In this document: piece by piece, positions 1-5,126 of the stretch
Layout of the letters: every line of letters begins with the position of its first letter
How positions within the stretch are numbered: position 1 is the first letter of the stretch
From: Alphaproteobacteria bacterium
GTDB lineage: Bacteria; Pseudomonadota; Alphaproteobacteria; ATCC43930; CGMCC-115725
Assembly: GCA_005884825.1 (NCBI GenBank)
Contig: VAZT01000547.1
Coordinates: 1 to 5,126, forward strand
Direction: 5' to 3'
Length of the DNA: 5,126 bases
Translations under genes and position numbers: made by a program
Notes under the pieces: model-generated
What the model was told of the DNA's origin: nothing
The model's input: only the letters and a program-made list of their open reading frames with translations
Database searches by the model: none

Positions 1-783
<783 letters not shown>

Positions 784-888
784 AGACAGATTCTGGTTCT
801 CCGCGCGAATCATACAAGAGGGGCATACCCAAGGGCATATAAGCGGCGAGCATTAAGCCCCCGCCATCGGTGCTTTGTACAGATCGCA
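784..888. promoter_or_regulatory. Divergent intergenic region between alaS and the membrane glycosyltransferase-like gene
   Basis: These 105 bases separate two divergent starts and must hold both promoters unless one lies inside a gene. A TATGAT on the minus strand (814-809), 25 bases before the alaS ATG, is a plausible -10 box. A TATAAG on the plus strand (838-843) is a plausible -10 for the other gene. Neither has a convincing -35 at the right spacing. GGGCATA occurs twice in direct orientation (821-827 and 833-839), 12 bases apart. An imperfect inverted repeat with GGGC/GCCC ends spans 833-860. These could be regulator contacts, but this is inference from sequence alone. Confidence 0.35.
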
Positions 889-2187
889 ATGCGGTTGGCG
901 TATCGCCTGGCGATCCCGATCGGGGTGCTGTGCCTTTACGCGATCATGGTGGGACTTTGGCTCTCGGGAGCGCACTCTCTCTATTTTGGCGTGCTGCCTT
1001 TGCTCGGCGTTGAGCCGTTCAGCTTTCCTTTTCTCGACACCCACGCCATTCTGGCGGCTGCTGAATGCGGGCGGCAGGGGATTGAGGTTTATTTGTCCAA
1101 CCCCTGCGATGCGCTGGGGCGTCCGCACGCCTATTCACCGCTTTGGTTGACGATCGTGCCTGGGTCGCTTGGGACTGGCGCGACTGGGTGGGTGGGCGCG
1201 AGCCTCGACCTGGTGTTCCTCCTCTCATTGATTGTCGTGCTGCGCCCACGCACTGGTCGGGAGCTGTTGATCCTCGGGGCGGCGGCGGTCTCGCCAATGA
1301 CCGTCTATGCGCTGGAGCGCGCCAACAATGATCTGCTGATATTCCTGCTGGTGGTCTGCGGGGCGATGCTTTTCTCCCTCCCCCGCCCCTACCGGCTGTT
1401 CTCCTACGGACTGTTCGTGGCTGCCGGCCTACTCAAATACTATCCGCTCGTGCTGTTGATCCTTGTCGCGCGCGAAAGGCCGCGGGACGCGGGGGTCACT
1501 GCCGCCGCAGCCGGTTTCACGCTGATCTTGTTCGGCCTAGCCTTCTACTCCGAACTGAAAACAGCGCTGGCGAGCATACCTGCCGCATCCTCGTATTTCA
1601 CCGACGCCTTCTCCGCCCGGAACCTACCGTTCGGTTTTGCGGAAGCTCTGGCTGGAGGCGCCGACCGGATCCTGATCGCAGTGTCGCTGCTGAGCGCACT
1701 GTCCGGGTTGGCAGTTGCGCGAATGATTCGCACGCTTCGGCTGCTCGGGCGCGAGCAACTCGACTGGGCCGCGGGCGAGACGCAGTTCCTCGTCATCGGC
1801 GGCTTGCTGGTTGCGGCGTGCTTCCTTGCCGGCCAGAACATCGCTTATCGCGGCATTCTTCTCCTGCCGGCGCTGTCCGGGCTGGTCTGCTTCCGTCGAT
1901 CGATCAAAGACCGAGAAGTGCGGCGCTTTTGCGGTCAGATGATCGCGGCGGTGCTCTTCGTCATGTGGGAGGAGTTATTCCGTCGTGCTCTCCACGCGAT
2001 TGTCTCCCCGGTCCCCGGCGAGGGTCTGAGCTCGCGCGCCGAGGTATTCTTTTGGATCGGTCGGGAGCTGGTGTGGTGGTGGCTGGTTGTCGGGCTCGCC
2101 GCGCTGGTCTTGTCGTTCCTGCGGCGATCACCTTTCGCCGGGATTTTCGGAAAAACCGTCGGAGATCCCACCCCTTCTGCGGCTTGA
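889..2187 (+). CDS. Polytopic membrane protein, GT-C / GT87-like (DUF2029-type) putative glycosyltransferase
   Basis: The predicted 432-residue inner-membrane protein has about nine or ten hydrophobic segments, among them 8-27, 100-118, 146-165, 170-190, 205-220, 260-277, 300-317 and 388-412. Features recalling bacterial GT87/DUF2029 polyprenyl-phosphate-mannose-type transferases include an acidic first loop around D50 (FLDTHAIL), then VYLSNPCDALGR with YSPLW at 67-86. Further matches are ERANNDLL at 143-150, LLKYYPL at 181-187 and NIAYRGILLLP at 317-327. The C-terminus has a typical aromatic helix (ELVWWWLV). Such proteins move a sugar from a lipid carrier on the periplasmic side; donor and acceptor here are unknown. 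The reading frame stays open upstream to position 58, but that part is antisense to alaS and reads as soluble low-complexity sequence, so ATG 889 is the sensible start. It has no clear Shine-Dalgarno. The gene stands alone with no visible glycan cluster, so the function is tentative. Confidence 0.82.
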   Translation: MRLAYRLAIPIGVLCLYAIMVGLWLSGAHSLYFGVLPLLGVEPFSFPFLDTHAILAAAECGRQGIEVYLSNPCDALGRPHAYSPLWLTIVPGSLGTGATGWVGASLDLVFLLSLIVVLRPRTGRELLILGAAAVSPMTVYALERANNDLLIFLLVVCGAMLFSLPRPYRLFSYGLFVAAGLLKYYPLVLLILVARERPRDAGVTAAAAGFTLILFGLAFYSELKTALASIPAASSYFTDAFSARNLPFGFAEALAGGADRILIAVSLLSALSGLAVARMIRTLRLLGREQLDWAAGETQFLVIGGLLVAACFLAGQNIAYRGILLLPALSGLVCFRRSIKDREVRRFCGQMIAAVLFVMWEELFRRALHAIVSPVPGEGLSSRAEVFFWIGRELVWWWLVVGLAALVLSFLRRSPFAGIFGKTVGDPTPSAA

Positions 2188-2191
2188 CCCT

Positions 2192-2513
2192 CTAACGCAA
2201 CCGCGCCGCGACGGCCGGCAGACCGGCGATGTCGATGCCGTGCTGGGCGGCTTCGGCGATCAGCGAGAGCGCGTTTTCCCCCTCGCGCATGCGGGTCAAA
2301 GCCCATACTAGCGCCGAGCTGGTGGTAAGCGATCCCGTGCGCTTCGGCAATGCGCCGCGCCTCGGCGGCCGGAAGCTGCCCGGCGTCTTCGCCATCAGGG
2401 CGATTGTTGATAATCGTGCGCACACCGGCTGCGGCGAGCGCATCGATGTCCGCCCGGTCGAGCCTGCCGGCGACGCTCACTCCGGGGGCTAACGGAAACA
2501 GCTGGGCTGACAT
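2192..2513 (-). pseudogene. Broken TIGR01244/DUF442-family (Blh-like) sulfurtransferase/phosphatase gene with internal deletion
   Basis: The first 67 codons from ATG 2513 match the N-terminus of this family: SAQLFPLAPGVSVAGRLD, then AGVRTIINNRPDGED, then EARRIAEAHGIAYHQL. The C-terminal part is in a different frame and ends at the TAG at 2194-2192. It reads SSALVWALTRMREGENALSL and then IAEAAQHGIDIAGLPAV. Intact relatives have about 30-40 residues between these blocks, ending in a CRSGTRSALVWAL-type loop that carries the catalytic cysteine. Here the blocks abut near 2315-2325, so the loop is gone and the frame changes. The 322 bases present are not a multiple of three. A strong GGAGG lies 6 bases before the ATG, so the gene was presumably functional until recently. 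If translated, the first frame would run on to 1935 as a 192-residue chimera. It lies 63 bases after the MarR gene in the same direction. The product of intact members is variously called a sulfide:quinone-linked sulfurtransferase or a tyrosine-phosphatase-like protein. A misassembly is the main alternative. Confidence 0.8.
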
Positions 2514-2576
2514 GCCGGTCCTCCGCGATGATCTGCAGCAGCCTCGCAGCCGCTCGCGGCCGCGTCACCAAAAAAA

Positions 2577-3050
2577 TCAGGCGGCGAATTGCGGCGGGCG
2601 CTGTACAAAGTCGCCGGCGCGGATCCAGAACCGCTCCAGGCGGCGGAGCGCCGCGTTGGCGCCTTGCAGATCTTCGACGCTCACGGCGGCGTTCGGCAGC
2701 ATTTCGGCGTGGCGCCGATGCATCGCGGTCAGGCGGTCGCGCAACCCGATCCCCTTTTCGGTCAGGCGGACATGGATCGAGCGCCGGTCGTGCAGCGAGC
2801 GCTGCTGCGTCAAATACCCGTTCTCGACCATCTTTTTCACGTTGTACGAGACGTTCGAGCCGAGATAGCAGCCCCGCAGCGTGAGCTCGCCGACCGTCAT
2901 TTCCGCGTCGCCGATATTGAACAGCATCATTCCCTGGACGTTGTTGATGTCGTGGATCCCGAGCCCTTCGAGCTCGAGCTTTACGACTTCGAGAAAATGG
3001 CGGTGGAGCCGCTCGACGAGCGAAATCACCTCCAGATATGCGGTATTCAT
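2577..3050 (-). CDS. MarR-family winged-helix transcriptional regulator, LdtR-like
   Basis: This 157-residue DNA-binding protein is typical in length for MarR regulators. Residues 1-40 (NTAYLEVISLVERLHRHFLE, later HDINNVQG) form the dimerisation helices. Residues 51-80 (MTVGELTLRGCYLGSNVSY, then VKKMVENGYL) form the helix-turn-helix, with the recognition helix near 65-75. Residues 83-100 (QRSLHDRRSIHVRLTEKG) form the wing, with the usual D-R-R. The pattern YLEV.xLVERLHR, DIN.VQ, NIGD.E.T.GEL and YLGSNVSYN.KK.VE resembles alphaproteobacterial LdtR proteins, known in Liberibacter as regulators of an L,D-transpeptidase gene and osmotic tolerance. LdtR identity is from memory, so it is 'LdtR-like' only. 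The ATG at 3050 is preferred over the in-frame TTG at 3071, because GAGG lies 5 bases before the ATG and the homology begins there. The gene follows mmsB by 61 bases, with a perfect palindrome between them that may be its own operator. The target genes are unknown. Confidence 0.9.
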   Translation of the reverse strand: MNTAYLEVISLVERLHRHFLEVVKLELEGLGIHDINNVQGMMLFNIGDAEMTVGELTLRGCYLGSNVSYNVKKMVENGYLTQQRSLHDRRSIHVRLTEKGIGLRDRLTAMHRRHAEMLPNAAVSVEDLQGANAALRRLERFWIRAGDFVQRPPQFAA

Positions 3051-3055
3051 CCGAG

Positions 3056-3059
3056 CCTC
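3056..3059 (-). promoter_or_regulatory. Shine-Dalgarno for the MarR gene
   Basis: GAGG on the minus strand lies 5 bases before the ATG at 3050. This favours that ATG over the TTG 21 bases further upstream, which has no purine-rich site in front of it. Confidence 0.6.
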
Positions 3060-3069
3060 GCTTGCCGGC

Positions 3070-3091
3070 AAAAAGACGGTAAGCTTACCGT
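3070..3091 (-). promoter_or_regulatory. Perfect 16-bp palindrome plus T-run: candidate operator and/or intrinsic terminator
   Basis: Positions 3076-3091 read ACGGTAAGCTTACCGT, identical on both strands. On the minus strand this is a 6-bp stem with an AGCT loop, followed after one base by five T residues (3074-3070). It starts 20 bases beyond the mmsB stop and ends 25 bases before the MarR ATG. A palindrome at this place suits a MarR-family dimer regulating its own gene. The stem plus T-run also fits a weak intrinsic terminator for mmsB, though only three of the six pairs are G-C. The two readings are not exclusive, and sequence alone does not decide between them. Confidence 0.5.
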
Positions 3092-3150
3092 TGATTTGTA
3101 AATTTATCGTTTCAAGTTTTATCGTCGGATTTGCCGATTAAACGATAGAT
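3092..3150. promoter_or_regulatory. A/T-rich stretch with repeated TTTATCGT boxes, possible promoter region of the MarR gene
   Basis: This stretch is much richer in A/T than its surroundings. TTTATCGT occurs at 3103-3110 and 3118-3125 in direct orientation, 15 bases apart. The inverted AAACGATA at 3140-3147 pairs with TATCGTTT at 3105-3112. Part of it codes for the last residues of MmsB, so some of the pattern could be accidental. On the minus strand TTGAAA and TTTACA resemble -35 boxes, but no good -10 follows at standard spacing. A promoter for the regulator is inferred from position and composition only. Confidence 0.3.
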
Positions 3151-4011
3151 CCCGGAAAAATCGAGACCGCCGGCGCCTCCATCGACGAACAACTGGTAAA
3201 GATTGGCGGCTGCTGCGCCGAGCGGCGTAGCCGTGGCGGTCGCGCCCGCTGCCTGCTGCGCGAGCCGCAAATCCTTCAGCATCATCGCCGCGGTGAAGCC
3301 GGGTGCGTAATCGCGGTTCGCCGGCGAGGCGGGGACCGGTCCCGGGACCGGGCAATAGCTCGTCAACGCCCAGCATTGGCCGGATGATTTGGAACTGATA
3401 TCGAACAGGGTCTGCGCCTCCAGCCCGAGCCGTTCGGCGAGCGAAAACGCCTCGCAGACGGCGATCATCGAGACACCGAGGATCATGTTGTTGCAGATTT
3501 TGGCGGCTTGACCGTTGCCGGCCGCGCCGGCGTGGACGATCGTCCGGCCCATTGCGGCCAATACCGGCTGAGCGCGGGCGAAGATTTCAGCCTCGCCGCC
3601 GACCATGAAAGTGAGGCTCGCCGTTGCCGCCCCGGAGACCCCGCCCGACACCGGCGCATCGAGCATGTCGAACCCCACCCCTTTCGCCGCCGCAGCCACC
3701 GCCCGCGCGGTCTCGACATCGATCGTCGAGCAGTCGATCAGCAATGCGCCGCGGCGAGCGCTGGCAAGAATCCCGCCCTCGTCGAGATAAACCGAGCGCA
3801 CCTGCGGGCCCGCAGGCAACATCGTGATCACGACGTCGCCTGCGGCGGCGGCCTCGGCAGCGGATGCAGCCGCATCGCCGCCCTTCGCCGTCAACGCCTC
3901 GACAGCTCCCGGCACAAGGTCGAACCCGGTCACCCGGTGGCCGGCCTTGACAAGATTGGCCGCCATTGGCGCCCCCATATTGCCGAGCCCGATAAATCCG
4001 ATCGTCGCCAT
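3112..4011 (-). CDS. mmsB: 3-hydroxyisobutyrate dehydrogenase
   Basis: This 299-residue NAD-dependent enzyme oxidises 3-hydroxyisobutyrate to methylmalonate semialdehyde in valine catabolism; it is cytoplasmic. The length is normal for the family. Residues 4-24 (IGFIGLGNMGAPMAANL, then VKAG) are the Rossmann signature. DAPVSGGVSGA at 118-128 is the substrate-binding loop. GNGQAAKICNN at 165-175 holds the catalytic lysine at K171, and MLKDLRLAQ at 244-252 contains the second conserved lysine. SGQCWALTSYCPVPGPVP, then DYAPGF near 234-239, separates this enzyme from tartronate semialdehyde and other beta-hydroxyacid dehydrogenases. The ATG at 4011 begins MATIGFIGLG and has GAGGAGG 8 bases upstream. 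The open frame extends 12 codons further, but that extension is not family-like. The upstream neighbour on the same strand encodes the hydrolase that makes its substrate. All key residues are present. Confidence 0.95.
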   Translation of the reverse strand: MATIGFIGLGNMGAPMAANLVKAGHRVTGFDLVPGAVEALTAKGGDAAASAAEAAAAGDVVITMLPAGPQVRSVYLDEGGILASARRGALLIDCSTIDVETARAVAAAAKGVGFDMLDAPVSGGVSGAATASLTFMVGGEAEIFARAQPVLAAMGRTIVHAGAAGNGQAAKICNNMILGVSMIAVCEAFSLAERLGLEAQTLFDISSKSSGQCWALTSYCPVPGPVPASPANRDYAPGFTAAMMLKDLRLAQQAAGATATATPLGAAAANLYQLFVDGGAGGLDFSGIYRLIGKSDDKT

Positions 4012-4037
4012 CCCCGGTTCCTCCTCGCCCTTAGCCC

Positions 4038-4191
4038 GGCTGGACAACCACGGTGCGTCCTTCGAGACGGCCGCTTCGCGGCCTCCTCAGCTTGACGAGC
4101 TTCGTAGCCGTCAGAATCTTAATGCCACCAAAGTCATCCCGAGGAGCGCCCAGGGGGGGCGTCTCGAAGGGCGCACGACCGTGTTGCAGCC
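4038..4191. repeat. Paired inverted REP-like palindromic element (REPIN-like) between the two valine genes
   Basis: This intergenic stretch holds two 44-base units in inverted orientation (4053-4096 and 4133-4176), separated by 36 bases. The outer 17 bases, GTGCGTCCTTCGAGACG, match the reverse complement of 4160-4176 at 16 of 17 positions, and the remaining position is a G-U pair in RNA. The inner 14 bases (4083-4096 against 4133-4146) match at 11 of 14. The middles differ in sequence, but each is self-complementary: 4069-4083 is a GGCCGC/GCGGCC hairpin with a TTC loop, and 4147-4161 is a CGCCC/GGGCG hairpin. Short GGCTG/CAGCC ends at 4038 and 4187 may mark the outer limits. I recall similar CCTTCGAGACG…CTCCTCAG repeats from many alphaproteobacterial genomes. 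The element probably folds into a large cruciform or RNA hairpin within the transcript. No gene is supported in this gap. Confidence 0.8.
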
Positions 4192-4215
4192 TACCTCGAC
4201 CTTGTCCGTTGCAGT

Positions 4216-5126
4216 TTACGTGAACCGCAGCTCGCGATCGCCGACCGGCGCGAAATACGCATCGAGCATGCTGTCGGTAACCTCGGCGAGAGTCCGCGGG
4301 CGCCATTTCGGGTTGCGGTCCCGGTCGATCAGCATGGCCCGGACGCCTTCGTAGAAATCGTGTCCGGCCATGACGTGCTGGGTCAGCCGGTATTCGAGGG
4401 CGAGCGCCGCGTCGAGGTCGTAATCCCGCCCGAGCGTCAGCTGGCGCAACGTGATCTTGAGGCTGGTCGGTGATTTGGTCAGCAGGCCGGCGCGCGTTGC
4501 CTCGGCCCATTCCGCATCGGCACCCCCGCCAGCCGATTCCGCCGCGAGCGCGTCCAGGATTGCCTCGATGCTGTCCCGGGCAAAGCAGCGGTCGATCGCC
4601 GGCTGCAACACTGCGAGCGGGGCCGAACCAGGATCGACCAGAAAGCGCCGCAGACAGTCTTCCACCGAGCCGTGCTTGAGGCTCAGCTTACCGAGCAGCG
4701 CCTCGATGGAATCACGTTTCATGGCATGCGTAACGAAGCCGCAATAGAGCGCGTCCACCGCATTCACGCGCGCGCCGGTCAGGCCGAGATAGCGCCCGAC
4801 CTGCCCGGGGCAGCGGTTGAGAAAGCGCGTCGCGCCGACATCGGGAAATAGCCCGATCCCGGTCTCCGGCATCGCGAAAAGAGTGCGTTCGGTCGCGACG
4901 CGGTAGGCGCCGTTCACCGAGATGCCGGCACCGCCGCCCATCGTGATCCCGTCGACGATCGCGAGATAAGGTTTGGGGAAGCGATGAATCCGCCGGATCA
5001 GCTCGTATTCTTTACGAAAAAAGACCGCGGGCAGGTCCGGGTCGCCGCTGATCCCGCGCCCCGCCTCATAGACCGCGCGCACATCGCCGCCGGCGCAGAA
5101 TGCCCGGTCGCCGGCGCCGCGGACGA
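4216..5126 (-). CDS. 3-hydroxyisobutyryl-CoA hydrolase (crotonase superfamily), 5' end beyond window
   Basis: This enzyme hydrolyses 3-hydroxyisobutyryl-CoA to 3-hydroxyisobutyrate and CoA in valine degradation. The visible 302 residues lack roughly the first 50 of a protein usually about 350 long. The first visible block, RGAGDRAFCAGGDVRAVYEA (about 5067-5122), is the crotonase oxyanion-hole region typical of HIBCH. It is followed by IVDGITMGGGAGISVNGAYR and then MPETGIGLFPDVG. The E in that block (codon 4866-4864) and the D eight residues later (4842-4840) correspond to the catalytic Glu and Asp of human HIBCH (E169 and D177). The C-terminal tail SLKITLRQLTLG…PKWRP…YFAP is also HIBCH-like rather than that of a plain enoyl-CoA hydratase. 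The frame continues to the window edge, so the GTG at 5082 is internal and not the start. It precedes mmsB on the same strand with a 204-base repeat-bearing gap. An ordinary enoyl-CoA hydratase is much less likely. Confidence 0.92.
   Translation of the reverse strand, partial: VRGAGDRAFCAGGDVRAVYEAGRGISGDPDLPAVFFRKEYELIRRIHRFPKPYLAIVDGITMGGGAGISVNGAYRVATERTLFAMPETGIGLFPDVGATRFLNRCPGQVGRYLGLTGARVNAVDALYCGFVTHAMKRDSIEALLGKLSLKHGSVEDCLRRFLVDPGSAPLAVLQPAIDRCFARDSIEAILDALAAESAGGGADAEWAEATRAGLLTKSPTSLKITLRQLTLGRDYDLDAALALEYRLTQHVMAGHDFYEGVRAMLIDRDRNPKWRPRTLAEVTDSMLDAYFAPVGDRELRFT

Noticed and set aside
2570..2576. Seven-base T-run on the minus strand just after the MarR stop as an intrinsic terminator
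   Set aside because: The preceding 30 bases are C-rich on that strand and do not form a stem, so there is no hairpin to go with the T-run.
3048..3071. TTG at 3071 as the start of the MarR protein, adding seven residues
   Set aside because: It has no Shine-Dalgarno, and the extension would start almost on the palindrome and T-run. The ATG at 3050 has GAGG at correct spacing and starts with the conserved region.
2589..3101. Plus-strand frame of 170 codons opposite the MarR gene
   Set aside because: It is the complement of a clear MarR protein with no independent support such as a ribosome binding site or motif.
4012..4215. A small RNA or CRISPR-like array in the 204-base gap
   Set aside because: The repeats are inverted palindromic units rather than evenly spaced direct repeats with spacers, and no promoter or terminator specific to a small RNA is visible.
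4031..4510. Minus-strand frame of 159 codons beginning inside the hydrolase gene and crossing the repeat
   Set aside because: It overlaps the end of the hydrolase out of frame and then reads through the palindromic repeat. The Arg/Pro-rich translation resembles no family I recognise.

Overview
The window looks like high-GC alphaproteobacterial chromosome. The AlaS, 3-hydroxyisobutyrate dehydrogenase and LdtR-type MarR sequences all have an alphaproteobacterial flavour. The intergenic repeat resembles 'CCTTCGAGACG…CTCCTCAG' elements I remember from Rhizobiales and relatives. I cannot place it more precisely by eye.

Layout. Positions 1-783 (minus) hold the first 261 codons of alaS, cut off by the window edge. 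A 105-bp divergent intergenic region separates it from a plus-strand gene at 889-2187. That gene encodes a 432-residue polytopic membrane protein with hallmarks of a GT-C / GT87-like (DUF2029-type) polyprenyl-phosphate-sugar mannosyltransferase. Four bases beyond its stop lies the end of a minus-strand block. In transcription order (right to left) the block contains: a 3-hydroxyisobutyryl-CoA hydrolase, 5' truncated by the window (4216-5126); a 204-bp spacer holding a paired REP-like palindromic repeat; 3-hydroxyisobutyrate dehydrogenase mmsB (3112-4011); an LdtR-like MarR/winged-helix regulator (2577-3050); and a broken TIGR01244/DUF442 sulfurtransferase-like or phosphatase-like gene (2192-2513).

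How the genes work together. The hydrolase and MmsB catalyse two consecutive steps of valine degradation: 3-hydroxyisobutyryl-CoA to 3-hydroxyisobutyrate to methylmalonate semialdehyde. Earlier pathway genes probably lie to the right of the window. The MarR gene follows mmsB closely. Between them is a perfect 16-bp palindrome followed by a T-run on the transcribed strand, which may be an operator, a weak terminator or both. The pseudogene keeps its start and a strong Shine-Dalgarno but has lost the segment that should carry the catalytic Cys loop, with a frame change at the junction.

I see no clearly new multi-gene system here. The observations most worth a second look are the REPIN-like repeat pair, the deletion pseudogene, the palindrome before the regulator, and the uncharacterised glycosyltransferase-like membrane protein.
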